A stretch of 64,000 nt of DNA from Paenibacillus urinalis (GTDB taxonomy: Bacteria; Bacillota; Bacilli; Paenibacillales; Paenibacillaceae). Positions 33,465 through 44,712 of the stretch are shown here, piece after piece (the first letter of the stretch is position 1; the number at the start of each line of letters is the position of its first letter). Position numbers and translations under genes: made by a program. The DNA is taken from NCBI RefSeq assembly GCF_028747985.1, contig NZ_CP118108.1, positions 2,795,501 through 2,859,500 on the forward strand, written 5' to 3'. The notes under the pieces are model-generated. The model was given only the letters and a program-made list of their open reading frames with translations, had not been told where the DNA came from and ran no database searches.

Positions 33465-34244
33465 TTATACTTTGGATTTCCTTATCTTCACTTGATAAGC
33501 TGCAATCAAGAAAAAGAAGATAATGCACATCAAACAAAGGATTGCCGCGCCTAAGGCAGCCGTAGGTTCACCGCTTGTCTGCAGCCACTGCGTCGAAATT
33601 TGCGGTAAAGAACCTGGGCTGTAGGTCGTAAACCGTGGCAACCATTGTGAAGCCATGGACAGCAGTATTGCCGCCCCTAAGCTGACGAAGGCAATGCCTG
33701 CTGCAGGATTCATTAGAGAACTCATAAGCAGCGTAAGCGATCCGGTAAACCAGAGCCACAGCAAATAGAGAAGGCCTGCTCTTAAGGCTGCCGCGGTATC
33801 AACGCTTCCGATGATCTGCACGGTATAATACCAGGCCCCCGCGTAGCCTAGCACGAAAGACGCGGTGAAGAGAGACAGCATGCTTGCCCACTTGGCCGCT
33901 GTATAGGATAAGTAAGACACCGGCTTCGCAAATATCAACTGCGAGACGCCGCTTTGGCGCTCTCCTGAACTCAGGGTCATGATGGACAACACCAGAATCA
34001 TGAGACCGACTGAGTTGTATTGACTAAGCGTCTGCCCCATCACTTCCGTCCCAGAAGGAAGCTCGATGGTGATCGTCATGCCTTTGGGCATATTGCCCGC
34101 TGATTCCAATATCACCGGCATAAAACGCGTCACCAATGGCTGCATGATCCCCAGCATCAAAAACACGAGCGGCACCCACAGCCATTTATAGCTGCGTCTC
34201 ATCTCCAGCATTTCTTTACGAAAAAACAAGAAGAACTGCCTCAT
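33465..34244 (-). CDS. yxlG: YxlG-like ABC-2 permease of the sigY operon
   Basis: This 259-residue permease has about six membrane helices and the loop LSSGERQSGVSQLIFAKPVS, typical of ABC-2/NosY permeases. Its length and gene position match YxlG of the Bacillus subtilis sigY operon. The ATG overlaps the yxlF stop (ATGA), so translation is coupled. With YxlF it forms an exporter whose cargo is unknown; the operon is linked to control of SigY activity. Confidence 0.82.
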   Translation of the reverse strand: MRQFFLFFRKEMLEMRRSYKWLWVPLVFLMLGIMQPLVTRFMPVILESAGNMPKGMTITIELPSGTEVMGQTLSQYNSVGLMILVLSIMTLSSGERQSGVSQLIFAKPVSYLSYTAAKWASMLSLFTASFVLGYAGAWYYTVQIIGSVDTAAALRAGLLYLLWLWFTGSLTLLMSSLMNPAAGIAFVSLGAAILLSMASQWLPRFTTYSPGSLPQISTQWLQTSGEPTAALGAAILCLMCIIFFFLIAAYQVKIRKSKV

Positions 34245-35164
34245 GATTGCACCACCTTCATAAACAAGTCTTCGAGTGTGCTGTGGCCTGCTTCAAGCGA
34301 ACGAATCATGATGCAGTGAGATACAGCGTCAGTCATGAGTGCAAGGGAAGCTTGCTCCACGTTCGCCACCCTCATCTTCGCACGTCCTCCAGAAATCTCG
34401 GAATGGATGACAAAATCCTTGCTGCAGACAGCGGTTAACCAGGACCGCGATGCCTCGTCTCCACCCACCTCCAGACTGATCACTGGCTCGCTGTAAGTTT
34501 GGCGGACATGGTCAAGACTTCCTTGGAGGGCAATATCGCCACTCCGAATCATGAGAATTTCATCACAAACCTCTTCAACGTCATGCAGCACATGCGTGGA
34601 GAACAAGACCGTTGTCTCTTTGCGAATGCGCTGAAGCAGAGTCAGTACATCCTTACGTCCTGTGGGATCGAGCGCTGACACGGGCTCATCAAGAATGAGC
34701 AGCTTCGGTCTATGAATGAGTGCCTGAGCAAGCCCCAAACGCTGCTTCATGCCGCCTGAATAACCGCCGATCTTGCGTTTCCCCGCATCCCGAATGCCTA
34801 CTGCCTCTAGCCATTCTCCCGTCTCCTTCTTGGCCTCATGGCTTGTCAAACCGGCAAGCTCCCCAGCATAGAGCAGAAATTCAGCACCGGTCATCCAGGG
34901 ATAAAACACAGGCATTTGAGGTAAGAAGCCGATGTATGGACGCCGATCCATAGTCGGGCTTCCGTTTACCAGTAGCTCAATTGAACCTCCCGACGGCTGG
35001 AGTAATCCAGCCAGCATATTGATCGTGGTTGTTTTGCCGGCACCGTTTGGACCGAGTATAGCGGCGCAGCTGCCTTCATTAATACTGAACGATATTCCTT
35101 TGACAACTTCGCGCTCCTTAAAGCGCTTGGATAAATCCCTTACCTGCAGCAATGTTTGGGTCAT
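34241..35164 (-). CDS. yxlF: YxlF-like ABC ATPase of the sigY operon
   Basis: This 307-residue ATPase has Walker A ILGPNGAGKTTTINML, signature GGYSGGMKQRLGLAQALI, Walker B KLLILDEPVSALDPTGR and the switch His in FSTHVLHDVEE. The C-terminal domain (residues 215-307) is the usual DUF4162-like extension. It overlaps yxlE upstream and yxlG downstream by four bases each. Order and overlaps match the sigY operon of bacilli. Confidence 0.85.
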   Translation of the reverse strand: MTQTLLQVRDLSKRFKEREVVKGISFSINEGSCAAILGPNGAGKTTTINMLAGLLQPSGGSIELLVNGSPTMDRRPYIGFLPQMPVFYPWMTGAEFLLYAGELAGLTSHEAKKETGEWLEAVGIRDAGKRKIGGYSGGMKQRLGLAQALIHRPKLLILDEPVSALDPTGRKDVLTLLQRIRKETTVLFSTHVLHDVEEVCDEILMIRSGDIALQGSLDHVRQTYSEPVISLEVGGDEASRSWLTAVCSKDFVIHSEISGGRAKMRVANVEQASLALMTDAVSHCIMIRSLEAGHSTLEDLFMKVVQS

Positions 35165-35364
35165 GAGACATCCTTCCTTCCGAAGACAAAATAAGCAACG
35201 GAGCCCAGAATGTTACCACACAAGATGATGATGACCCACAACCATTTGGGTCCGCGAGTTGCTTCCGCTTTATATAAAGATATCAATCCTACCACAGCCA
35301 AAATCAGCTGCAGGACGATGATAGGCATAATCAGATTCCAAGGTATGCTTGACATTGTATCCAT
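35161..35364 (-). CDS. yxlE: YxlE-like small membrane protein (PLDc_N domain)
   Basis: This 67-residue two-helix membrane protein has the phospholipase-D-nuclease N-terminal motif: GLISLYKAEATRGPKWLWVI, then ILCGNILGSVAYFVFGR. In the sigY operon of Bacillus, YxlD and YxlE together restrain SigY. Its stop overlaps the yxlF start. An AAAGGGGG site precedes the ATG. Confidence 0.8.
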   Translation of the reverse strand: MDTMSSIPWNLIMPIIVLQLILAVVGLISLYKAEATRGPKWLWVIIILCGNILGSVAYFVFGRKDVS

Positions 35365-35379
35365 GAGTGTTTCCCCCTT

Positions 35380-35628
35380 TTACTTGTTTGGTTTACTGCG
35401 ATCTTTCCCTCTCTTCAGGTGTTCTTTTCTCCTAGGCCAATAAATATGAACAAACCAATAGGCAATAAGCGGTCCCGGAGCCTGGATTAGCCCCACGATT
35501 CCCCAGATCCAGTAGTGTTTCGTATGACGGCGGGAATGGATGAATAAAAATAGGCTTTGAATCAGCAGGATGCAGGCGACGAGTAATAGAGCCCATACAG
35601 GAATCGTTTCGAGATTCGTATTATGCAT
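35380..35628 (-). CDS. yxlD: YxlD-like small membrane protein
   Basis: This 82-residue protein has two membrane helices (residues 10-30 and 41-62) and a basic tail (RRKEHLKRGKDRSKPNK). Sequence identity to YxlD cannot be judged by eye. Position between yxlC and yxlE, size and topology fit, and the PGPLIAYWFVHIYWPRR stretch is typical of this helper group. It overlaps yxlC by 8 bases. It is probably part of the anti-SigY complex. Confidence 0.7.
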   Translation of the reverse strand: MHNTNLETIPVWALLLVACILLIQSLFLFIHSRRHTKHYWIWGIVGLIQAPGPLIAYWFVHIYWPRRKEHLKRGKDRSKPNK

Positions 35629-36031
35629 GTTCGGATCTCACCTTCTTCTTTGAACGATAAAAAAATCGTACAGCAAACGCGATCGCCCCGACGAAGACCA
35701 GCCCCTGGATGGCGACAAATATAACGATGTTCATGGATGCTAAGAGCATATTGCTTACTATTAAAGCCAGAGCAATGATCAAAAACAGGGCAACTTCTAG
35801 TCCTGTGCGTTTGCGGAGCCTTTGCTGTTCGGCTGCGACAAGCTGCTCCAGCTCATGCAGTGGCGGCGGCTCCGGCTTGCGAATGGCTAGCTCCATCTGG
35901 TCGAACCCATGCACTAGCTCGGCAATCAGAGCCTGATCCTCTGCGGATACTTCATGGAAGCCTTCGCCATACGTAGGATCCTGCTCATTCAGATTGGCGG
36001 ATCGTTCCTGCGTTCCTTTATTCCTTTTCAT
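35621..36031 (-). CDS. yxlC: YxlC-like SigY-associated membrane protein
   Basis: The 136-residue product has a charged N-terminal half (with LIAELVHGFDQMELAIRKPE, an anti-sigma-like helix) and two C-terminal membrane helices (about 80-98 and 103-123). It follows sigY with a 14-base overlap. In bacilli this place is taken by YxlC, which reduces SigY activity. The gene identity rests on operon order and on topology more than on sequence. Confidence 0.72.
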   Translation of the reverse strand: MKRNKGTQERSANLNEQDPTYGEGFHEVSAEDQALIAELVHGFDQMELAIRKPEPPPLHELEQLVAAEQQRLRKRTGLEVALFLIIALALIVSNMLLASMNIVIFVAIQGLVFVGAIAFAVRFFYRSKKKVRSEHA

Positions 36032-36548
36032 CAGTCGCCATCTCCTTTCTTAACTGCTGCAATCCATGATGGATTCTGGACTTAACCGTCCCCGGCGGAA
36101 TGTCCATCATGACGGCAATCTCATCATAGGCATAACCGTAATAATGTTTGAGCAAGATCGGAAGCCGCCATTCGTACCCCAGTCTGGACAAAGCCTGCAT
36201 CGCATCAGTCCATTCCTCCTGCTGAGCTTTCATCTGCCACTCCGTTCTCCGGAATGCCTGCTCCCGGTCCCTCCACTGCTTCTCTACCTTGGTGCGACGC
36301 ATCTGGTCGATATAAATCCGGGTAGCGATCGTAATCAACCAGGAAGAGAACTTCGATCTTCCGTTATATTGATGAATCTTCTCAATACACCTCAGCATGG
36401 TTTCCTGCGCCACATCCTCGGCCTGCTCCGGATTCATCGTCATTTTAATGAGATACTTTGTTAAGAAGGAGTAGTGGGTCTGCAGCAGCTGCGCCATCGC
36501 CTGACGATCCCCACGCTGCGCGCGTTTTATTTGCTTAAGCTCATCCAA
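36018..36548 (-). CDS. sigY: ECF sigma factor SigY
   Basis: This 176-residue ECF sigma factor has region 2 at residues 20-90 (YLIKMTMNPEQAEDVAQETM and FSSWLITIATRIYIDQMRR) and region 4 at 115-170 (LLKHYYGYAYDEIAVMMDIP, then GTVKSRIHHGLQQLRKEMA). The six-gene arrangement downstream equals the Bacillus sigY-yxlCDEFG operon, which is the main reason for the name. A candidate self-recognised promoter lies 70-95 bases upstream. Confidence 0.85.
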   Translation of the reverse strand: MDELKQIKRAQRGDRQAMAQLLQTHYSFLTKYLIKMTMNPEQAEDVAQETMLRCIEKIHQYNGRSKFSSWLITIATRIYIDQMRRTKVEKQWRDREQAFRRTEWQMKAQQEEWTDAMQALSRLGYEWRLPILLKHYYGYAYDEIAVMMDIPPGTVKSRIHHGLQQLRKEMATDEKE

Positions 36549-36615
36549 CTGCAGTCACTGCTCCTTTCCTTGATTTATGTTTGCTATATGACCACATCAG
36601 CAGAATCAAATATAT

Positions 36616-36641
36616 TACGAAGAGGTTCACGAATTCGTTCA
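36616..36641 (-). promoter_or_regulatory. Candidate SigY-dependent promoter
   Basis: On the minus strand TGAACG is followed after 16 bases by CGTA, the spacing and form of ECF promoters with TGAAC and CGT elements. It sits upstream of sigY, as expected for autoregulation. The -35 part also belongs to a TGAACGAATTCGTGAACC inverted repeat. Confidence 0.5.
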
Positions 36642-36803
36642 CTTGAGTATAAAAAAACTTTTTTATTTTCCTTGTAATTATCTAAACAACGGATTTATCT
36701 TCATGAAATTAGCATTAAGTATCCATTAGACATTTATTCCTTTATTCCACAATGGGGACGTATCTTTACTCGTAATATCTAAGTCCAATAAGTAAGACTT
36801 AAG

Positions 36804-36843
36804 AAAAAAATAGCAGTACCTGCTTGTATTCTTCAGGTACTGC
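36804..36843 (-). terminator. Terminator of the EmrE-type exporter gene
   Basis: GCAGTACCTG and CAGGTACTGC form a perfect 10-base stem; the minus strand continues with TATTTTTTT. It lies about 35 bases past the exporter stop. Confidence 0.85.
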
Positions 36844-36878
36844 ATGAGTTCTTAAGCTTATTTAGTTGTCTATAGCCT

Positions 36879-37820
36879 TCACTTCATTCTATTAGCAGCA
36901 AAACTTTGCAATATCATTCCAAGCATAACAATGATTATACCGCACCAAGATAGCAGAGAGGGTAAGGGAAGTGATAAAAACAATATCTCTCCAATTAATG
37001 CAAAAAGTAGTTCCATCGACTGAGTAGCTTCAACTGCCGCCAACGTTCGCATGTTTTTTCGCACCATCTCGGTAGCCTTGAAGAATAAGATGGTAGCGAT
37101 AACACCGGAAAACAGAGCAACCAGTAAGGATTGAAGGCTCTGCTCCAAACTCGGAAATCCTGTGCTAGACAGGGCGTACAAGGATAGGATCAACCAGACA
37201 GGCAGACTTGCAATCGTCATTCCCAGTACTCTCTGAATCGTATCGATGCGCCCTTCACATAGTTCCATCATTTTACGATTCCCCAAAGGATAAGCAAAAG
37301 ACGCGATCAGAACGGGGATTGTTCCTAGGAGGAGATGATGAAATGATATGGTCTTGGCTTGATCGATTTGCATTAAGATTATTCCCAACAGGATGAATAA
37401 CGACATGAAGAGACTTTGAATAGGGATTCTGTATCGAATGTTTACTAATCCTTTTTCAGAGGATACCTTCTCGCTAAAAAAAGGAGTAAGCAGTATACCT
37501 GAGATGATGGTCACTTGCCATGTACCTGCGATAAGCCATCCATGTGAATATGCGGTTGAAAAACATATAGGTGCGTAAAACAATCCAAAACCTACCGTAC
37601 TCCACAAAAGCCAGGCTCTCGGTTGTCTCCTCATTTCAGCCCATAGGGGGAGCCATTTCTTTTGAATGAATACGATGCACAGCAATATGGGGAGCATAAA
37701 AAGAAACCTCAATGAAGCGCTCCAAGCCCAATTTCCGCCCGATAGCTCCATAGAAGCATTAAGAACAAATGCAAAAGCAAAAAAGAAGGCCGAAGCAATA
37801 CCAAAGAATATGGGCTTCAT
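36879..37820 (-). CDS. Multidrug resistance efflux transporter, EamA/EmrE superfamily
   Basis: This 313-residue transporter has about ten membrane helices in two repeats. The N-terminus (IASAFFFAFAFVLNASMELS) and GNWAWSASLRFLFMLPILL fit the multidrug resistance efflux (PF13536) branch of the drug/metabolite superfamily. The second repeat ends MELLFALIGEILFLSLPLP. The start ATG is good. It is monocistronic, with its own strong terminator. The substrate is unknown. Confidence 0.83.
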   Translation of the reverse strand: MKPIFFGIASAFFFAFAFVLNASMELSGGNWAWSASLRFLFMLPILLCIVFIQKKWLPLWAEMRRQPRAWLLWSTVGFGLFYAPICFSTAYSHGWLIAGTWQVTIISGILLTPFFSEKVSSEKGLVNIRYRIPIQSLFMSLFILLGIILMQIDQAKTISFHHLLLGTIPVLIASFAYPLGNRKMMELCEGRIDTIQRVLGMTIASLPVWLILSLYALSSTGFPSLEQSLQSLLVALFSGVIATILFFKATEMVRKNMRTLAAVEATQSMELLFALIGEILFLSLPLPSLLSWCGIIIVMLGMILQSFAANRMK

Positions 37821-37913
37821 TTGATGACCTCGCGATTGAATGACCAGCCTGCAGACCTTTTCAGGTCATTGAAACGAATCTCCAGTACGCTTAACAACAA
37901 ACTTTCAATGGGT

Positions 37914-38415
37914 CTAATATTGTCCTTGTTCATTTATTTTTTTCTCCATTACGAATACTGTTTTCTCACGATCATTGACCACAGTTCTAGCCGTGCTTAC
38001 ATCTTCAAAGCCTTGTTGCCGCCAAAAACCAAGCGCCGCATCATTTCCTTCCAGAACACCGATTCGAAATACAGCGACGTTCCGTCTCCTCATCTCTTCC
38101 ATGTAAAGCCCAAGTATTCGAGAACCGTATCCTTGACCTTGCAGCTTTTTATCCACTTGCAGCAGACCAAGCCAAGGGCAATTATCGCTGGGGTTTAACA
38201 TTATAAACTCTAATATTCCGACAAACCCTTCTCCCTCCCGAACCAGAAACCGTTCAGCCAGCCCCTAGCCTCGCTCCGTTTTCTTTATCTCGTGCCAGAT
38301 CCTCCGGACTCATTACTTCGGAATCGAACGATACACGGTTAAAATACGGATCCGAGTTCAAAATCTCCATTTCTGCCTGCAGCAAATTTTCGCTTATTTC
38401 TACTAGTGTCAGCAT
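37914..38415 (-). pseudogene. GNAT acetyltransferase, frameshifted
   Basis: The gene begins at ATG 38415 behind AGGAGG and reads about 53 residues (MLTLVEISENLLQAEMEILN first). It then meets a stop at GGCTGA near 38260. One base over, the reading continues ERFLVREGEGFVGILEFIML into the intact C-terminal part: the acetyl-CoA loop KLQGQGYGSRILGLY, then RIGVLEGNDAALGFWRQQGF. Joined, it is a normal GNAT of about 165 residues. The last 95 residues alone could not form the full fold. The cause is one base, by mutation or error. Confidence 0.78.
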
Positions 38416-38619
38416 GTTTTACCTCCTGTTATCCTTTTATCCAATACAAGCTTCAATCATCCTTCCGGTCCATAAAACCATTTTCGATCGTATAACGACG
38501 CACAGAGACATAATCCTGCTCCCAAGGCATAATAAACCGTCAGCGGATCTTTGATCTGCTCACGGTCAATTGTTATGAATTAAAGGTTTATGACATTATC
38601 AGTTTAGGTAGCGCTTTTT

Positions 38620-39183
38620 TTATTTTTTCAAATTAATCCATTCGGACTGAAGTAACGAATATTGATACTCGTTGACCCATTGTCCATTTGAGTAATAGTT
38701 TTCCAAAAGATGACCTTCTCTCCTCATACCCACCCGTTCAAGTAGACGAATTGAGCCTTCGTTTCTAACATCGGTAAACGCGATAACCTTGTGTTTATGA
38801 AGTTGTTCAAACACAAAATTGAATAAAAGTTTAATCGCCTCACTGGCATAGCCCATTCCTTGATGCTCTTCAGCGAGCGTAAAACCAATTTCAACAATTC
38901 GAGGCTCATCCAAGAGTGTATGTAGAGCGCAATCTCCAATGAATTGATTCGTTTCAACCAAAACAATGGCAAATTGGAACCAGGTACCAGGCTGACCTGG
39001 CACATTTGTTATTTGCTGTCTAACAAACGATACTGCATCGTTATATTGATAGTTTCCCCATGGTTGAAATTTAGCCACAACCGGATTAGTGCGGTACGAA
39101 TAAAAGGGCTCAATATCTTGTTCTGAGAATTGCCTTAAAATTAATCGTTCTGTGCTGCCATAAATACGTTCAGATATACTCAC
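38620..39183 (-). CDS. RimJ/RimL-type GNAT acetyltransferase
   Basis: This 187-residue acetyltransferase_3 protein opens STERLILRQFSEQDIEPFYS, typical of ribosomal-protein or small-molecule N-acetyltransferases. The acetyl-CoA motif EEHQGMGYASEAIKLL is at about 100-115 and the closing NEGSIRLLERVGMRREGHL at about 140. The start is GTG behind AGGAGAG. It is alone in its unit. The acceptor is unknown. Confidence 0.88.
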   Translation of the reverse strand: MSISERIYGSTERLILRQFSEQDIEPFYSYRTNPVVAKFQPWGNYQYNDAVSFVRQQITNVPGQPGTWFQFAIVLVETNQFIGDCALHTLLDEPRIVEIGFTLAEEHQGMGYASEAIKLLFNFVFEQLHKHKVIAFTDVRNEGSIRLLERVGMRREGHLLENYYSNGQWVNEYQYSLLQSEWINLKK

Positions 39184-39297
39184 GATGACTCACTCTCCTA
39201 ATGAAATCAGCTATGAAATTGAAGTCTTGTTATGCTCAATGTTAAGATACGCAATAAGAAAATACAACTTATGACCCGTTTCCGTTCCTAAACCAAT

Positions 39298-39328
39298 AAA
39301 AAAAGCCATTTCCCTAAGGAAAAGGCTA
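39298..39328 (-). terminator. Terminator of the NlpC/P60 gene
   Basis: AGCCTTTTCC and GGAAATGGCT pair with one mismatch around TTAG; the minus strand then has seven T. It shares its stem with the terminator at 29028. Confidence 0.75.
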
Positions 39329-39345
39329 GGATGTTAAGATCATGA

Positions 39346-40143
39346 TTACAATGCACTGCCACCGAATAGGAACCGGTATTCCCAATGCTTTCCTTCAATG
39401 GAGTCGACTCTTACTCCGCCTGATTCAGCTGAATAAGTCTGCAGGATTTTGCCGTCACCAAGATAAATTCCAACATGTGTAATTGTAGCTGAGCTCTTGT
39501 TAATACCGGAATAAGCTGATTTGCTTGTCCCTTTATAAGACATAAAGAACATCAGATCTCCACGTTTCAAGGAAGAAATACTGGATTTTGCATTCCCTTT
39601 ATTTTTGACGTAAGCTCCTTGCTTACGAGAATCTGAAGGCAGGGTAATTCCTGCTCCATCAATGAATGCTTGTCTCACAAAAGAAGAACAGTCAAATGTA
39701 TTTGTGCTGCTGCGTGATGCACCGTATTCATACGGTGTTCCCAGATATTTCATGCCAGCAGAAATGACTTTCTCTACCGTTGAGCTGGTGTTAGTTGAAA
39801 CAGAGCTTTCGCTGGAGCTGCTTTCATTACTTGAAGAGCTGCTTCCATTTACAGTTTGTGTATATTTAGAGGAGGACGAAATATATCCCGTGTTTCCTTT
39901 TGTATCCTTAACTTTAATCCAGTTAGAGCCGGAAGTGCCTAGCAGGGTAACGGTCTCGCCCTTTTTAAGCAATCGAATAACAGAAGAAGAAGTACTTGCT
40001 GTCTCTCGCAGGTTAACTCCGTATAGCACCTCTTTGGTTGTTGCTGCTGCATAAGATTGGCTTGTGAATACTGGCAGGCTTACTGAGCCGAAGAGCAATG
40101 CAGATGCAACAGCTCCAGATAGTATCATTTTTGTAACCTTCAT
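39346..40143 (-). CDS. Secreted SH3-NlpC/P60 cell wall hydrolase
   Basis: This 265-residue exported endopeptidase should cleave D-gamma-glutamyl-diaminopimelate bonds in peptidoglycan. A signal peptide ends near SYAAA (about 33). A bacterial SH3 domain follows (VNLRETASTSSSVIRLLKKG, then GNTGYISS), then a Ser-rich linker (about 97-122). The NlpC/P60 domain holds the catalytic Cys in FDCSSFVRQAF, the His in ITHVGIYLGDG and a third polar residue near LQTYSAESGG. AGGAGG lies 9 bases before the ATG. An unusually AT-rich 397-base upstream region holds its promoter. Confidence 0.92.
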   Translation of the reverse strand: MKVTKMILSGAVASALLFGSVSLPVFTSQSYAAATTKEVLYGVNLRETASTSSSVIRLLKKGETVTLLGTSGSNWIKVKDTKGNTGYISSSSKYTQTVNGSSSSSNESSSSESSVSTNTSSTVEKVISAGMKYLGTPYEYGASRSSTNTFDCSSFVRQAFIDGAGITLPSDSRKQGAYVKNKGNAKSSISSLKRGDLMFFMSYKGTSKSAYSGINKSSATITHVGIYLGDGKILQTYSAESGGVRVDSIEGKHWEYRFLFGGSAL

Positions 40144-40540
40144 GTTGTAGAACCTCCTGATGTAATAGGTTTGTTAAGTTTCAAATCCTTCAAAAGCCAT
40201 AAACTGAACTCATTGTATTCTAGTATATAGCTAAATTTCATCGGACTTAAGACTTAAAACACCAACACTTTACATAGTATAATATAACTACAACAGCTAT
40301 TATAAAATAAATCTATGAACTAAATGTTTTTTTATATACTAACGCTAATTATTAGCTAAATATCAGAATTAAATATATCTTTAACATTAAATATCAACCT
40401 GAATTATATTAGGTCAATATATCTATATTTCATTTAGTATCTTTTTAGTTGGATTTACTTACCACATGCTGAAGTGTCAAAAATAAATACTGAAAATTTG
40501 TTATAATTTCTTAACTTTTTTGTAACTATTTTATCTAGCA
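40144..40540. other. AT-rich intergenic region, no gene seen
   Basis: About 400 bases of very AT-rich sequence separate the hydrolase start from the end of the AraC gene. I see no ribosome site with an open frame, no hairpin of note and no repeat. Its composition suits a promoter and possible regulator-binding zone for the cell wall hydrolase. Confidence 0.45.
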
Positions 40541-41452
40541 TCACAAACGAAGCACCCAAATTTCCATACAGTTCATTTCTGGATTTTCCTTGTAATATTT
40601 TTCGGCAGAGAACGGATGTGTTTCGATTTCATGGTTACTCAACCACGTCTCAATCAAATATTTATTTGCCTGATTCAATGCGGTGGTAACAAGCTCTTCG
40701 AAGGACTCTGCTTCAATCCTACATACAACATATTCGCCAGCAGGAAGAATTTGTTTAACGATATCATCACTTACACTTCTATTCGTTGATGTGGCTAATC
40801 CACCGACAAAGTAAAGGAAGGTTCCTTTTTCTAGGTTCGCCATATGAGACATTGCCATTTCAACATCACCGTTAATAGAATCTGCTATCTCATTTTTCTG
40901 GGATTGAAATGCTCTCCACAGCTGTCCCGGAATATCAATCCCCGTACTTTCACCAACTGGAATCTGATTTGCAATATTTACTTCTGCTTCTAAGCCAAAG
41001 TATACTTCAGGTTCTTTCAGTAATTTCTTTTGAATTTCTATAACCATATTCCCTACGATCAAAGGGACATTTTCATCAACCAGCACATAATGAGCTGAAA
41101 TTTCCGGTCTGTTGAAGGTATTTAAGAGCGGCAGATCCCTCTTATATTCTTCGGGAGTCATTTGATATATCTCCTTAAATGCTCTCGAAAAGTTTCCATG
41201 ACTGGAGAATCCGTATTCTAATGCAACATCCAGAATTCGTAGCTTTGGATTGTTCAGTGCATTTATTGCTTTGGCCAGGCGGCGGAGTTTTATATATTCC
41301 TGTACCGGTTTTCTTACTAATCGCTTAAATAATCGTTGAAAATAAAACGGTGAAAGACAGGCTGCATCAGCCAGCGTTTCTGTACGAATCTCTTCTGTTA
41401 AATGTTCCTCAATATATGTCAGCGTCTTATCTATTGCTTCCCAAGCGTGCAT
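40541..41452 (-). CDS. AraC regulator with GyrI-like effector-binding domain
   Basis: In this 303-residue regulator the DNA-binding part comes first (residues 5-110: LADAACLSPFYFQRLFKRLV, then VALEYGFSSHGNFSRAFKEI). The GyrI/AraC effector-binding domain follows (about 125-303, with LWRAFQSQKNEIADS, FLYFVGGLAT and PAGEYVVCRIEA). This Rob/MarA-Bmr-like order is typical of regulators that sense lipophilic cations or drugs. An AAGGAGG site precedes the ATG. No target gene is adjacent. Confidence 0.9.
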   Translation of the reverse strand: MHAWEAIDKTLTYIEEHLTEEIRTETLADAACLSPFYFQRLFKRLVRKPVQEYIKLRRLAKAINALNNPKLRILDVALEYGFSSHGNFSRAFKEIYQMTPEEYKRDLPLLNTFNRPEISAHYVLVDENVPLIVGNMVIEIQKKLLKEPEVYFGLEAEVNIANQIPVGESTGIDIPGQLWRAFQSQKNEIADSINGDVEMAMSHMANLEKGTFLYFVGGLATSTNRSVSDDIVKQILPAGEYVVCRIEAESFEELVTTALNQANKYLIETWLSNHEIETHPFSAEKYYKENPEMNCMEIWVLRL

Positions 41453-41694
41453 ATCATTTACCTCCTTGTCTTTATATCATAGCTAATTAAATCGCGTTTG
41501 GCTTCTCACAGAGTGCTCTTAATTGATATCATTCCCTGCAGATGTCACATTATTGAAGTCTCCGCTCAATTGCGGATATTCAAATATTCCAGTATTTCAG
41601 TCCACACCGCTGCTTTATTCTTTGAATAATACTGTTATGTGGCTTAATAGCAAATACAGCTAGTATAAGTGGTCATATAAGGTGGGATGGGGAA

Positions 41695-43522
<1,828 letters not shown>

Positions 43523-43549
43523 CGGAATTTCACTTCTTTATATCAATCC

Positions 43550-43587
43550 AAAAAAAGGGACCCTCACCATTATGGTGAGAGGTCCTT
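43550..43587. terminator. Convergent terminator between bclB-like and aldo/keto reductase genes
   Basis: GGGACC-CTCACC and GGTGAG-AGGTCC pair around ATTAT, with seven A before the stem, giving a T-run on the minus strand. It can end the aldo/keto reductase transcript and, as a hairpin, protect the 3' end of the exosporium mRNA. Confidence 0.75.
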
Positions 43588-43679
43588 ATCTATTCTGTAT
43601 ACAATTGAAGCATGTCCTATCTTACTGCATTTTGTAGACAAAATCACCCTGAAACAGGTAATCATAAATATAATCCCGA

Positions 43680-44615
43680 TCAATACCGCCCACCAAACGC
43701 AGTTGGGCTAACACCGTCAATTCGTTTTAAGTCCTCTGTAGTAAGCTCAATTTCAATTGCCCCTACATTTTCTTCTAAATATGTTCGGCGCTTCGTACCT
43801 GGAATTGGTACGGCTCCCTTAGATATCGTCCAAGCGATCGCTAGTTGTGCAACTGAGCAATTCTTCTCTTGCGCGATTTCTTTAAGTTTGTCCACGATAT
43901 CAACATTCTTTTGGAAGTTTTCACCTTGGAAGCGCGGTAAATATTGACGCATGTCATCAGCTTTAAAATCTTCAAAGTTTCGAAGTTCACCTGTGATGAA
44001 CCCTCTGCTCAGAGGACTATAAGCCACAAATGTGATGCCCAGTTCTTTTACAGTAGGCAGAATTTCTTCTTCCACATCTCGACTCCATAAAGAATATTCC
44101 GTTTGAAGAGCAGAAATTGGATGCACCGAATGTGCTCGACGGATGTTAGCCGGATCTGCTTCTGAAAGTCCTAAATAGCGAACCTTGCCCGCTTTAACTA
44201 GATCAGCCATCGCACCTACTGTTTCTTCAATCGGAACGTTTGGATCGACACGATGTTGATAATACAAGTCGATGTAATCGAGATTGAGGCGTCTCAAACT
44301 TTCATCAATTGCTTTCTTTACGTAATCAGGGTGTCCTCCGATAAACTCCCAATTCGGTCCGAACGTAAACTTAGTAGCAACGATAGCTTGCTCTCTTCTA
44401 CCTTTTAGTGCCTTTCCCAATAGTTCCTCGTTATGTCCATTGCCATACGTATCAGCTGTATCAAGAAGCGTTACACCTAGATCCAAGGCCCAATGAACAG
44501 TCTTAATTGACTCTTCGTCATTTATAGTCCCATAAGTACCCGGAGACATTCCCATCATACCCAGACCGATCGATGAAACGAAAAGATCACTGTTTCCAAG
44601 TTTCTGCGTTCTCAT
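43680..44615 (-). CDS. Aldo/keto reductase (AKR11/13-like)
   Basis: This 311-residue NADPH-dependent aldo/keto reductase of the YakC/IolS type has its tetrad in [20 protein letters not shown] (Asp and Tyr), ATKFTF (Lys) and YYQHRVDP (His). Cofactor residues are in [19 protein letters not shown]. The start ATG is 7 bases after GAGAGG. A TetR gene is divergent, with a long inverted repeat between them. The role is reduction of aldehydes or ketones; the native substrate is open. Confidence 0.9.
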   Translation of the reverse strand: MRTQKLGNSDLFVSSIGLGMMGMSPGTYGTINDEESIKTVHWALDLGVTLLDTADTYGNGHNEELLGKALKGRREQAIVATKFTFGPNWEFIGGHPDYVKKAIDESLRRLNLDYIDLYYQHRVDPNVPIEETVGAMADLVKAGKVRYLGLSEADPANIRRAHSVHPISALQTEYSLWSRDVEEEILPTVKELGITFVAYSPLSRGFITGELRNFEDFKADDMRQYLPRFQGENFQKNVDIVDKLKEIAQEKNCSVAQLAIAWTISKGAVPIPGTKRRTYLEENVGAIEIELTTEDLKRIDGVSPTAFGGRY

Positions 44616-44674
44616 TTGAATTATCCTCTCTATGGATTAATTAATTTCGAGAAACAGCATATCACATTATTTTT

Positions 44675-44712
44675 ACAAGGTAAACAAATTATATCTTTTT
44701 TGTCTACTTTGT
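44675..44712. promoter_or_regulatory. Candidate TetR operator between tetR and aldo/keto reductase
   Basis: ACAAGGTAAACAAA and TTTGTCTACTTTGT are inverted repeats matching at 12 of 14 positions, separated by 10 bases, in the divergent promoter region. Confidence 0.6.

Noticed and set aside
41660..41690. Possible sporulation sigma (SigE/SigK) promoter, GTCATATAAGG, before the exosporium genes
   Set aside because: The -10 is only a partial match and no -35 is convincing; plausible from context but not demonstrable by eye.
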